Positions 9,355-17,694 of a DNA stretch of 64,000 bases are shown here, piece after piece. The first letter of the stretch is position 1, and every line of letters begins with the position of its first letter. Under the pieces are notes generated by a model. That model saw only the letters and a list, made by a program, of their open reading frames with translations, was not told where the DNA came from and did no database searches. The stretch comes from Jiulongibacter sediminis. Its GTDB lineage: Bacteria; Bacteroidota; Bacteroidia; Cytophagales; Spirosomataceae. The stretch lies in the NCBI RefSeq assembly GCF_001306455.1, contig NZ_LGTQ01000016.1:1-64000 (forward strand). Direction: 5' to 3'. The position numbers were made by a program, and so were the translations under genes.

Positions 9355-9755
9355 GTGTAATTGATGTATTTTAAAGATATTCCTCTTTCAACTCGTAAAG
9401 TTAGTTCCGCAGAACTCAATTATATAGTAAATTAAGCATTTTTTAAGGGATTGATAGCAAAACAAATCCTATTTTTTAGCCCCCTGAATTAATGGATACA
9501 TTTCCGAAAACAACTCAAAGCCCTTCTCTTTCAATTTTCTTATCGTGTCTGCTCCATCCTATGGTTTTTAGGTAACTGCAAAGTAAAAAGCCATTCCTTA
9601 GTCAAATATCTCAAAACCAAAATAAAGAGCAACAACAAGGGCATCAAATTCCCCATTTCTACACATTTTCTCCGAAAGCAATAGTTAAAGATGATCCTGT
9701 TTTCATGGTATTCCCCGAATAGTCTTAATTTTAAGCTCACATAAAATTTCAGTGA
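9355..9755. other. divergent intergenic region
   Basis: 401 bases between the OmpA/TSP3 gene and the M28 peptidase gene. No exact TAnnTTTG box was found for either gene; a minus-strand TATCTTTA at about 9371-9378 is a near match. A 29-codon minus-strand open frame (9472-9558) with protein-like composition but no ATG is discussed under findings. Otherwise nothing recognisable. Confidence 0.4.
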
Positions 9756-11222
9756 ATGACCAAATTTCTATCCATTTTCGGTTTTCTGAGTTTAATTCTT
9801 CTAAGCTCTTTTCAGAATTTTGGAGGAAAGACTGAATCCACTTTTAAAGCGATCAACAAAAATGTCGATCGTAAAAGCAACGCTTTTGAAAACCTAAAAC
9901 TAGCCACTCAGCAAATAGGTCATCGCCTCACCGGATCAGAAAATGGTAAGAAAGCAGAAGATTTTATCGCGAATACTTTAAAAAGCTATGGGTACTCAAA
10001 TACTGACTTCCAGCCTTTTGAAGTCAATTCTTGGAGCCGTGGAAAACTCGATTTGGTTATTGTGCCTGACAACAGTGATAACTTCAGAGAAGTAGATGCT
10101 GTTTCGCTAGGGCACTCTCCAAAAGCGGCCCATGTAAGGGCAAAAATTGTTGACTGTGGAGACGGACTTTATGAAGATTTTGAGAAAGTTGCCGTTGATC
10201 TAAATGGCAAAGTTGCTATGTTCAATGTAGATGTCAGATCCAGTAAAAACCAAGGCAAGAAAAACCTTCACCGGTCAGAGAAAACAGCATTGGCTATAAA
10301 GCATGGAGCTGTGGCAGTTATTTTAATCAATAAAGTTAAAGGAGATGTCCTGTTGACGGGCACGGCCTCCGTGACAGGGGAATTGATTGATATTCCTGCC
10401 ATTTGTATTTCATATGATAGTGGCAGAAACATTCGTCATTGGATCTATGATGAAAAGAATATCACTGCGGATATTGATATGCTCAACTTTTTCAGACCGG
10501 TAAAGGCCAGGAATGTCAGGGCAATCCATAACGATAAAGCCAAAAATGCTTCAGAGAAAATTGTGATTGGGGCCCATCTTGACTCCTGGGATTTGGCTCA
10601 GGGAGCCGTGGATAATGGACTCGGAGCATTCTCAATTCTCGATATTGCCAGAGTATTCTCGGAGTTAAAACTCAAAACAAAGCGACCAATAGAGTTCGCC
10701 TTTTTCATGGGAGAAGAGCAAGGTCTTCTGGGCTCTAAGGCCTATGTAAATCATGCCATTGAGCATAAAGAACTGCAAAATATCGGCCTCATGATTAATC
10801 TTGACATGCTAAATAATTGTAGCGGATTCAATGCTTTTGGCAATGATGAATTAAAGACAATGATTGATGAGACCGGTGACATAATCTCAGAAATGTTCGG
10901 GGAATATGGGAACAACAATAGTAACCATGCAGGCCTGCACAGCGATCATGAGTATTTTATGCTTGCAGGCGTTCCTGTTTGTGTGCCTTCAGGGAAATTG
11001 ACGGAAGACGTATTAAATTGCTATCATGCCGACTGTGATTCATTCGACCTGATCAATAAATCTGAAATTGAAAATAATGTCAAGTACGTATCTATGATGC
11101 TGTATGCATTGGCCAATGCCAAATCTTTACCAAAACACAAAAACGCTGAAGAAACCAGAGATTATCTGATTGCTCAGAACCTCAAAGAAGAACTAATTCT
11201 GGGTAAAAAATGGCGATGGTAA
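9756..11222 (+). CDS. secreted M28 family zinc aminopeptidase
   Basis: 488 residues with a Sec signal (1-20). Residues about 40-110 resemble the start of glutamate carboxypeptidase-like M28 enzymes (IGHRLTGSENGKKAEDF). A protease-associated (PA) insert spans about 120-230, followed by the catalytic zinc core. Visible metal and catalytic residues: HLDSWD (His, Asp), EEQGLLGS (catalytic Glu plus ligand Glu), NLDMLN (Asp) and HSDHEYF (His). It should release N-terminal amino acids from peptides in the periplasm or outside the cell. comM starts 27 bases downstream, so the two may be cotranscribed without an obvious functional link. Confidence 0.9.
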   Translation: MTKFLSIFGFLSLILLSSFQNFGGKTESTFKAINKNVDRKSNAFENLKLATQQIGHRLTGSENGKKAEDFIANTLKSYGYSNTDFQPFEVNSWSRGKLDLVIVPDNSDNFREVDAVSLGHSPKAAHVRAKIVDCGDGLYEDFEKVAVDLNGKVAMFNVDVRSSKNQGKKNLHRSEKTALAIKHGAVAVILINKVKGDVLLTGTASVTGELIDIPAICISYDSGRNIRHWIYDEKNITADIDMLNFFRPVKARNVRAIHNDKAKNASEKIVIGAHLDSWDLAQGAVDNGLGAFSILDIARVFSELKLKTKRPIEFAFFMGEEQGLLGSKAYVNHAIEHKELQNIGLMINLDMLNNCSGFNAFGNDELKTMIDETGDIISEMFGEYGNNNSNHAGLHSDHEYFMLAGVPVCVPSGKLTEDVLNCYHADCDSFDLINKSEIENNVKYVSMMLYALANAKSLPKHKNAEETRDYLIAQNLKEELILGKKWRW

Positions 11223-11249
11223 GTTCCACCTAATTTGATTTAATAGAAA

Positions 11250-12791
11250 ATGCTCGCAACAACTTTTGGTGCCGCCGTTTATGGTGTTGACGCCACACTT
11301 ATTACCGTAGAAATAAGCCTTATCAAAGGAGCCGGAACCAGTGTGGTTGGCTTACCTGATAATGCCGTTAAAGAAAGTTTACAACGAATAGATGCGGCTC
11401 TTAAAAATGAGGGTTACACGCAAGACAGAAAGAAAACTGTCATTAACCTGGCACCAGCAGATATCCGAAAAGAGGGCTCTTCTTATGATTTACCTATTGC
11501 CCTCTGCCTGACAACCATTGCCTGTGGTGTTACCTATGCCAAAGATATTTCTGAATATGTAATTCTTGGAGAATTGGCTCTGGATGGTAGTCTAAGACCC
11601 ATAAAAGGAGTATTGCCAATAGCCATTGAAGCCAGAAAACAGGGCAAAAAAGGATTTATTCTGCCGAAAGAAAATGCAAGCGAAGCGTCAATTGTAAATG
11701 ATGTTGAAATCATAGGTGTAGAATCTTTAAGTGAGGCCGTTGATTACCTGACTGGTAAAATTAACATTGCCCCTTTAGTGACCGATACCCGAGATATCTT
11801 CTATCATACCATCAATGATTATGAAGCCGATTTCTCACATGTGCAGGGACAAGAAAATATCAAACGATCGTTAGAGATAGCCGCAGCAGGCGGTCATAAT
11901 GCCATCATGATAGGCCCTCCCGGTGCCGGAAAAACCATGCTGGCCAAGCGACTACCATCTATTTTACCTCCACTTACGCTGACTGAAGCTTTGGAAACCA
12001 CCAAGATTCACTCGGTAGCCGGAAAATTAGGTGAGCGGGCTTCTCTCATCTCCAGAAGGCCATTTAGGAATCCGCATCATACCATTAGCGACGCCGCCTT
12101 GGTTGGTGGCGGAAGTTTCCCTCAGCCCGGCGAAATCTCATTGGCTCATAACGGCGTCCTTTTTTTGGATGAGCTACCCGAATTTAAACGAACGGTTCTG
12201 GAAGTGATGCGACAGCCGCTTGAGGAGCGAAAGGTGAGTATTTCCAGGACACGGCTTTCGGTGGAGTTTCCTTCCAGCTTTATGCTAATTGCCAGCATGA
12301 ATCCATGCCCTTGCGGATATTATAACCATCCGGAAAAAGAATGCACCTGCCCACCGGGTGCCGTTGAGAAATACCTCAACAAAGTCTCAGGACCGCTTTT
12401 AGACCGTATAGATTTACATGTAGAGGTAACTCCCGTGAGTTTTGATCAAATATCATCCACCCGAAAAAATGAAAGCTCAGAGGAGATTAGAAAAAGAGTG
12501 GTGGCAGCCCGTGAAGTTCAGATTGAACGTTTTAAAGGCTATTCCAATATTCATAGTAACGCCATGATGCCGCCGGAGATGGTCAAAGAAATCTGCCGGA
12601 TAGACGAAGCTGGAAAAGCTCTTCTCAAAAAAGCCATGGAACGCCTGGGGCTCTCTGCCCGTGCTTATGACCGCATCTTAAAAGTAAGCCGAACTATCGC
12701 GGATTTAGCTGGCACTGAAGAGATCAGAAACGAACAGCTGGCCGAGGCCATTCAATACCGTAGTTTGGATAGGGAGAATTGGGCAGGGTAG
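11250..12791 (+). CDS. comM: YifB/ComM family magnesium-chelatase-like ATPase
   Basis: 513 residues, full length for the family. An N-terminal ChlI-type (Lon-protease-like fold) domain spans about 20-142. The AAA+ core follows, with Walker A GPPGAGKT (about 222-229) and Walker B VLFLDELPE (about 303). A Cys-rich MNPCPCGYYNHPEKECTCPPG-type segment lies near 350-370, and a helical C-terminal domain ends in RSLDREN. ComM homologues are hexameric helicases that promote branch migration when incoming DNA recombines during natural transformation. In bacteria not known to be competent the role is unsettled. Confidence 0.92.
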   Translation: MLATTFGAAVYGVDATLITVEISLIKGAGTSVVGLPDNAVKESLQRIDAALKNEGYTQDRKKTVINLAPADIRKEGSSYDLPIALCLTTIACGVTYAKDISEYVILGELALDGSLRPIKGVLPIAIEARKQGKKGFILPKENASEASIVNDVEIIGVESLSEAVDYLTGKINIAPLVTDTRDIFYHTINDYEADFSHVQGQENIKRSLEIAAAGGHNAIMIGPPGAGKTMLAKRLPSILPPLTLTEALETTKIHSVAGKLGERASLISRRPFRNPHHTISDAALVGGGSFPQPGEISLAHNGVLFLDELPEFKRTVLEVMRQPLEERKVSISRTRLSVEFPSSFMLIASMNPCPCGYYNHPEKECTCPPGAVEKYLNKVSGPLLDRIDLHVEVTPVSFDQISSTRKNESSEEIRKRVVAAREVQIERFKGYSNIHSNAMMPPEMVKEICRIDEAGKALLKKAMERLGLSARAYDRILKVSRTIADLAGTEEIRNEQLAEAIQYRSLDRENWAG

Positions 12792-12805
12792 AGCTGAATA
12801 AAATT

Positions 12806-12830
12806 CTCAAGGGAATTCTTGAGTTTCTTT
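12806..12830 (+). terminator. weak terminator after comM
   Basis: CTCAAG - 6-nt loop - CTTGAG followed by TTTCTTTCTT, 15 bases past the comM stop. The stem is only 6 bp and AT-rich, so efficiency is uncertain. Confidence 0.45.
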
Positions 12831-12935
12831 CTTATTACCTAACCAGATTCGATTAATTTATCTGGACAAATAAGGGGTTATTTGTGCTCAATTATTTTGT
12901 TCAGAATCAGGGTTTTATTTTCAAAACATTTCGCT

Positions 12936-12943
12936 TACCTTTG
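12936..12943 (+). promoter_or_regulatory. promoter of rpsL-rpsG
   Basis: TACCTTTG followed by CACTCC, an exact -7 box 52 bases upstream of the rpsL ATG. No convincing -33 TTTG lies at 19-21 nt. Confidence 0.7.
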
Positions 12944-12995
12944 CACTCCCTTTTTGGGGACGTATAAATAAAGTAAACATTTTTAACAATTTACA

Positions 12996-13379
12996 ATGCC
13001 TACTATACAGCAATTAGTAAGAAAAGGAAGAGAGCAGCTTAAAAGTAAGTCGAAATCTCCTGCATTGGATTCTTGCCCGCAGCGTCGTGGGGTTTGTACT
13101 CGTGTTTATACGACTACTCCTAAGAAGCCAAACTCGGCTTTGAGAAAAGTAGCTCGTGTTCGCCTTACAAACCAGAAAGAAGTGAACGCTTACATTCCGG
13201 GTGAAGGTCATAACCTACAAGAGCACTCGATCGTATTGATCAGAGGCGGTAGAATTAAGGATCTTCCGGGTGTACGTTATCACATCGTTCGTGGTGCATT
13301 GGATACAGCAGGTGTGGCTAACCGTCAGCAAGGTCGCTCTAAGTATGGTGCTAAGAGACCTAAAGTCGCTGCTAAGTAA
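12996..13379 (+). CDS. rpsL: 30S ribosomal protein S12
   Basis: Decoding-centre protein of the small subunit. 127 residues with the invariant segments [32 protein letters not shown] and [13 protein letters not shown]. The lysines at the classical streptomycin-resistance positions are wild type. First gene of a two-gene operon with rpsG, with its own promoter 52 bases upstream. Confidence 0.98.
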   Translation: MPTIQQLVRKGREQLKSKSKSPALDSCPQRRGVCTRVYTTTPKKPNSALRKVARVRLTNQKEVNAYIPGEGHNLQEHSIVLIRGGRIKDLPGVRYHIVRGALDTAGVANRQQGRSKYGAKRPKVAAK

Positions 13380-13403
13380 TTCCCATTGTTATAGATTTTA
13401 GTA

Positions 13404-13417
13404 GGAGGTTCGCCTCC
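13404..13417 (+). promoter_or_regulatory. hairpin in the rpsL-rpsG spacer
   Basis: GGAGG - TTCG - CCTCC, a perfect 5-bp stem with a UUCG-type loop, 24 bases after rpsL. In E. coli, S7 represses the str operon through the S12-S7 spacer; that this hairpin has the same job is inference. Confidence 0.4.
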
Positions 13418-13444
13418 GTTTAAGATATATACAGGGAAGTAATG

Positions 13445-13458
13445 CCACGCCAGCGTGG
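13445..13458 (+). promoter_or_regulatory. second hairpin in the rpsL-rpsG spacer
   Basis: CCACGC - CA - GCGTGG, a 14-base near-perfect palindrome 48 bases before the rpsG ATG. With the preceding hairpin it could form an S7-responsive structure. There is no T-tract, so it is not a terminator. Confidence 0.4.
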
Positions 13459-13505
13459 TGTGAATTAGTTTTTCAAAAACGAAACCTCATTAAAAAAACA
13501 GAAAG

Positions 13506-13973
13506 ATGAGAAAAAGAAAACCACCGAAGCGTTACGTACTGCCTGATCCTAAGTTCAGAGATACTACTGTAACGAAATTCGTAAACAATCTGATGCTTCA
13601 AGGAAAGAAAAGCCTTGCTTACAGCATCTTCTACGGAGCTCTTGAATTAGTAGAGAAGCGTACCGAAGAAAATGGTCTTGAGACCTGGAAAAAAGCTCTT
13701 AACAATGTTAGCCCATCTGTAGAAGTAAAAAGCCGTCGTGTTGGTGGTGCTACTTTCCAGGTGCCTATCGAAGTTCGTGCCGAAAGACGTCAGTCATTAG
13801 GTATGAAATGGCTTATCAGCTACGCTCGTAAGCGTGGTGAGAAGACCATTACTGAGCGTCTTGCAGGTGAAATCATCGCTGCCTCAAAAGGCGAAGGTGC
13901 CGCAGTGAAGAAGAAAGACGATACACATAGAATGGCGGATGCCAACAAGGCATTCTCTCACTTCAGAGTGTAA
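13506..13973 (+). CDS. rpsG: 30S ribosomal protein S7
   Basis: Primary 16S rRNA-binding protein that nucleates assembly of the 30S head. 155 residues with expected motifs: [15 protein letters not shown] at the N-terminus, [29 protein letters not shown], and a C-terminal [15 protein letters not shown]. It follows rpsL after a 126-base hairpin-containing spacer. A strong terminator follows directly, so fusA and tuf are not part of this operon, unlike the classical str operon. Confidence 0.98.
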   Translation: MRKRKPPKRYVLPDPKFRDTTVTKFVNNLMLQGKKSLAYSIFYGALELVEKRTEENGLETWKKALNNVSPSVEVKSRRVGGATFQVPIEVRAERRQSLGMKWLISYARKRGEKTITERLAGEIIAASKGEGAAVKKKDDTHRMADANKAFSHFRV

Positions 13974-13996
13974 GATCGACTTAAAAGTCTTAACAG

Positions 13997-14027
13997 AACC
14001 TTCTCGGTTTCCCGAGAAGGTTTTTTT
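13997..14027 (+). terminator. terminator after rpsG
   Basis: AACCTTCTCGG - TTTC - CCGAGAAGG followed by seven T. A canonical intrinsic terminator 24 bases past the rpsG stop. Nothing recognisable lies between it and the next gene end at 14202. Confidence 0.93.
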
Positions 14028-14201
14028 ATTGTCAAATGTTCGGTGATGGATATCCGACGTCAATGTTATTAGCTGACTGAATGACTGATAACCTATGACC
14101 GAGCTATACTTAGGCCCATGACAGTCAAAGCCATAGACCTGCAGAAATTCTGAGTTTTAAGGTTGAAGACCATACTTCTACTTGCACACTGAAAACTAAA
14201 C

Positions 14202-15500
14202 CTAGGCCCCAATCCAATTGTACCCATCCCGATATGGCCTGAAAAGCAAATTGTTTGCTTCGATATCTCCTTTGAATTCGTTCTTTTTATAATTCCAAGC
14301 CAATGGCCTGCCCAGTTTCCAAGAGATAAGACCCAGGTGCATGGGCTTAGTCATTTCTTTGGCATAGGCCAGATTGCTCTCCGGTTGTTGTCGGGTTTTT
14401 ACACAGTCGATAAAGTTTTGCTGATGCCCTGGTGAACGAAGAATTGTTTTTGGGATATCCTCGATATCCTTCAAGACTTCTCCATCAATTCTGATTTCAC
14501 GACTGCTGTAATCGGCCAACATTGTTCCTTTGTCTCCGGTAAAAAAAGCTCCGATATGTTTTGTACCTGCACCCGGCACATCAGGAATTTCAGAACTCCA
14601 GCTTAAGTCTAGCTTTTTGAATTTATACTCAATATTTATACTATCGGGTGTATCACCAATACCGGCAGATTTAGAACCTGTTGCCGAAATACTCTCCAAT
14701 TTTTGAGGGTTAATACTCCACCAAACAATATCAGCAATATGGCACCAGAAATCTTGAAAAATGCCCCCTGAATAATCTAAGAAGTAACGATAGGAAACAT
14801 GACACCTTTCGGGGTGATACCTCCGCTCAGGAGCCGGACCTTGCCAGAAATCCCAGTTGAGTTCCTTCGGTACGTCCTGATAAGTGGCTTTCTCAAAAAC
14901 TGGTGGACTTCCGGTTTTCCAAAGTTTAACATTATGCACTTTGCCGATAACGCCGGCCTGAATGAGTTCAGCAACCCGATGATAATTATCACCGGCATGT
15001 ATTTGAGTCCCCAATTGAAAAATACGATTATTGGCTTTCATGGCCTCAAACATCAGCTCACCTTCTCTCAAAGTATAGGATAATGGTTTTTCACCATATA
15101 CATCTTTACTAGCCTGGAAAGCCATAATAGCCACCTGAGCATGCCAATGATCTGGTGTGGCACAGCTGATGGCATCAATTTCAGGATCATCAAGAATTCT
15201 TCTGAAATCAGTGAATAGTTTTGGTTTCGCATCCGGGCGAATTTCTTTAAGCGTTTCAGCAGCTTTTTTCAGATGATTCTCATCCACATCACAAAGGGCA
15301 GCAATTTCCACCTCTGTGATACCTGCAAACCAACGGAGGTGATTTAATCCCATTCCATTAATGCCGATGAGAGCCACTCTAACCGTATCTGAGGGAGCCG
15401 GCTTACGCATCAGGTGGGGGAAATAGTAAAAGCCGGCCATTGAAAGGCCGGCTTTCTTTATGAAGGTCCGTCTATTTGTTTCTATTAGCATAGTTTTCAT
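14202..15500 (-). CDS. Tat-exported Gfo/Idh/MocA family oxidoreductase
   Basis: 432 residues. The N-terminus carries a twin-arginine signal, NRRTFIKKAGLSMAGFYYF, predicting folded export. The Rossmann NAD(P) domain starts near residue 33 (VRVALIGINGMGLNHLRW). It has the family hallmark EKPLSYT (about 135), where the lysine is catalytic, followed by the alpha/beta substrate domain. The secreted Bacteroidota type usually acts on sugars, sugar acids or cyclitols; the substrate is not predictable here. Both ATG1 and ATG4 are possible starts. It lies next to a lipoprotein gene in the same orientation. Confidence 0.85.
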   Translation of the reverse strand: MKTMLIETNRRTFIKKAGLSMAGFYYFPHLMRKPAPSDTVRVALIGINGMGLNHLRWFAGITEVEIAALCDVDENHLKKAAETLKEIRPDAKPKLFTDFRRILDDPEIDAISCATPDHWHAQVAIMAFQASKDVYGEKPLSYTLREGELMFEAMKANNRIFQLGTQIHAGDNYHRVAELIQAGVIGKVHNVKLWKTGSPPVFEKATYQDVPKELNWDFWQGPAPERRYHPERCHVSYRYFLDYSGGIFQDFWCHIADIVWWSINPQKLESISATGSKSAGIGDTPDSINIEYKFKKLDLSWSSEIPDVPGAGTKHIGAFFTGDKGTMLADYSSREIRIDGEVLKDIEDIPKTILRSPGHQQNFIDCVKTRQQPESNLAYAKEMTKPMHLGLISWKLGRPLAWNYKKNEFKGDIEANNLLFRPYRDGYNWIGA

Positions 15501-15548
15501 TAAGGGTTTTACCTCCTGAAAATAATGAAAACTATTGACTTTTCAGTT

Positions 15549-16205
15549 TCAGCTTGGTAATGGTGCCCCTACTGCCACACTACAATCATGACCCGGCTGA
15601 CCATGTGCAGGATTGATCTTGACATTCGATGCAGTAGTGCCACTTGAAGGTAAAGGAGCTCCAACAGCCACGCTACAATCATGACCCGGTTGACCATGAG
15701 CAGGATTTAGCTTGACATTCTGATTAGCCTTGGAATTAGGCTGCGGTAGAGCTGCAGGCTGAGCAATATTGGTCAAAGCGGCTGATTGTTGTGCCACCGG
15801 CTGTACAGGCTGAGTTTGTACCGCCGCTCCTGAGTTTAAAGGGGCACCCACAGGTAGGCTACAATCATGACCTGGCATTCCATGAGCTGGATTCAGACCA
15901 GAAGAAGCTGTTGTAAATGTCGACCTCTGGGCCCCAAGATTCATGAGATTACCCAATTTGGTAGGTGGGTGTTTAACCGTACCTACAGAGGTTCTTTGAG
16001 TTGGAGTAGAAACGGGCTGAACTGCGAGTTCGGCAGAATTTGAGGCTGTCGTAGCACTCAAATCAATCGGTTGGCTTGGTGTTGTCGTAGCCGCGGAGGA
16101 GCTTGTATTTACAATATCGGTTGAGCCGTTATCAGAATTACAAGAAGTCAGAGCGGCTGCACCGATGAGTACAATTGAAGTCAGTTTTGTAAGGTTATTC
16201 ATCAT
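15549..16205 (-). CDS. lipoprotein with three HGxPGHDC repeats, function unknown
   Basis: 218 residues. The N-terminal lipoprotein signal ends in LTSC (Cys22). A long low-complexity Ser/Thr/Pro/Gln region follows, interrupted by three near-identical 20-residue units at 104-123, 166-185 and 197-216, each of the form NPAHGxPGHDCSxxVGAPL. Each unit offers two His and one Cys, a plausible metal- or heme-binding pattern, though not CxxCH. Similar motifs recur in Bacteroidota envelope proteins, but I know of no established function. The disordered linkers suggest a tethered multivalent binding protein. The gene runs in the same direction as the Gfo/Idh/MocA gene 48 bases downstream. Confidence 0.7.
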   Translation of the reverse strand: MMNNLTKLTSIVLIGAAALTSCNSDNGSTDIVNTSSSAATTTPSQPIDLSATTASNSAELAVQPVSTPTQRTSVGTVKHPPTKLGNLMNLGAQRSTFTTASSGLNPAHGMPGHDCSLPVGAPLNSGAAVQTQPVQPVAQQSAALTNIAQPAALPQPNSKANQNVKLNPAHGQPGHDCSVAVGAPLPSSGTTASNVKINPAHGQPGHDCSVAVGAPLPS

Positions 16206-16520
16206 TAGGAAATCTTAAGTTTCTAAACAAAAGACAATAATGAGGCCAATTCGTCCACAAACCCACTCTTTATTTCAATTTTTTTAACCTAAAGTGGTCA
16301 AAAACAGGATTTTAGCCGATTTAAATTTCAAACAAGAGAGTCTACATTTCTTGCCTTGTGAATAAATAGCACAGAATTTGAAAGTACAATTTACCTATTT
16401 TTTCGGTGTATTTACTAACGCTTATTTCCCTTTCTTTCAACCGATTAGCATTCAATTCTAAATGCAACGTCCAAAACAAAAACCTGTCCTCTATTCATTT
16501 CAATTAAACCCCTAATCATC
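16206..16520. other. divergent intergenic region
   Basis: 315 bases between the HGxPGHDC lipoprotein gene and the DUF2911 gene. It is AT-rich, with no exact TAnnTTTG box in a sensible position and no terminator or RNA gene recognised. Confidence 0.4.
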
Positions 16521-17618
16521 ATGATTTTCAAAAAAGAAACTTTATTCCTATTCACCATGCTTCTTCTTTCTACAGGAGCAATCGCCCAATTAAACTATCT
16601 CCCACAAGGAAGCCCACGAGCCAAAGTGATGCAGAGGGTAGGCATCACCGACATTGTTGTAGAGTACTCCAGACCTCAGGTGAAGGATAGGGTAGTTTGG
16701 GGCAATCTGGTGCCGTATGGTCTTTCGCCCAATAATTTCGGGACTGCCGCTGAAATTCCCTGGCGTGCGGGGGCAAACGAAAATACTACCATTTATTTTC
16801 CGGCTGATGTGAAAGTGGAAGGCAAAGAGCTTAAGTCGGGCACTTACGGTCTGCATATGATTCCAAAAGAAGATGGTTCATTCACTGTCATCTTTAGCAA
16901 TAATTCAAGTTCGTGGGGCAGTTACTTCTATAATGAAGCTGAAGATGCCTTGAGAGTAGAAGTTATGTCAGAAGAAGCACCACACCACGAAATGCTTACT
17001 TATGAATTTATTTCGGTTGGAAACGACAAGACGACACTCGCCTTATTTTGGTCCGAAAAGCAAATTCCGGTTCAGATAGAAGTACCAACCACTGATTTGG
17101 TTATTTCACGAATAAAGGATGACCTCAGAAGTCAAGTTGGTTTTTCACGCCAAAGCTGGGAACAGGCTGCCGGATATGCTTTACGAGCTGGAGAAATCGA
17201 TCAGGCAGAGCAATGGATCAATGCCGCTATTGCCGGCAACTTTTTCAGTCAGAAAACATTTCAAAACCTGGTGACAAAATCAGCCATACTAAAAGCTAAA
17301 GGTGATACCGGAGAGGCCGACAAGGCTCTTGATGAGGCAATTTCAATGGCTAATATGGCCCAGTTAAACACCCTTGGTTACCAGCTACTTGGTCAAAAGA
17401 ATTTTGATAAAGCCATTGAGGTCTTTGAGCTAAATGCAAAAAATAACCCAAGCAATGCTAACGTATTTGACAGCTTGGGTGAAGGTTACAAACAGGCAGG
17501 AATGAAAGACAAAGCTATCGCAAATCTAAAAAAATCACTTTCACTAAACCCGCCGGCTGCAGTAAAGGCCAATAGTTTGAAATTATTAAAAGAACTGGGA
17601 GTTGAAATAGCACAGTAG
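16521..17618 (+). CDS. DUF2911 domain protein with TPR repeats
   Basis: 365 residues with a Sec signal (1-22, ending AIAQL). Residues about 28-170 form a DUF2911 domain (SPRAKVMQRVGITDIVVEYSRP, RAGANENTTIYF, GTYGLHMIP), a Bacteroidota-rich secreted beta domain of unknown function. The C-terminal half (about 205-362) is helical with tetratricopeptide repeats, the last two clear (FDKAIEVFELNAKNNPSNA and the following unit), suggesting protein-protein contacts. The gene is monocistronic or leads into the next small secreted protein gene, with a terminator between them. Confidence 0.83.
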   Translation: MIFKKETLFLFTMLLLSTGAIAQLNYLPQGSPRAKVMQRVGITDIVVEYSRPQVKDRVVWGNLVPYGLSPNNFGTAAEIPWRAGANENTTIYFPADVKVEGKELKSGTYGLHMIPKEDGSFTVIFSNNSSSWGSYFYNEAEDALRVEVMSEEAPHHEMLTYEFISVGNDKTTLALFWSEKQIPVQIEVPTTDLVISRIKDDLRSQVGFSRQSWEQAAGYALRAGEIDQAEQWINAAIAGNFFSQKTFQNLVTKSAILKAKGDTGEADKALDEAISMANMAQLNTLGYQLLGQKNFDKAIEVFELNAKNNPSNANVFDSLGEGYKQAGMKDKAIANLKKSLSLNPPAAVKANSLKLLKELGVEIAQ

Positions 17619-17625
17619 TTATTAC

Positions 17626-17653
17626 AAAAAGGGAGACAATTGCCTCCCTTTTT
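17626..17653 (+). terminator. terminator after the DUF2911 gene
   Basis: AAAAAGGGAG - 8-nt loop - CTCCCTTTTT, a perfect 10-bp inverted repeat ending in T, eight bases after the stop codon. Confidence 0.85.
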
Positions 17654-17694
17654 GATCTTCTTTTCTCTAATTTGAAGTATCAATAGAAAGCCAT

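Noticed and set aside
9540-9740. 66-codon minus-strand ORF between the OmpA/TSP3 gene and the peptidase gene
   Set aside because: No signal, no family resemblance, and a composition typical of AT-rich intergenic DNA.
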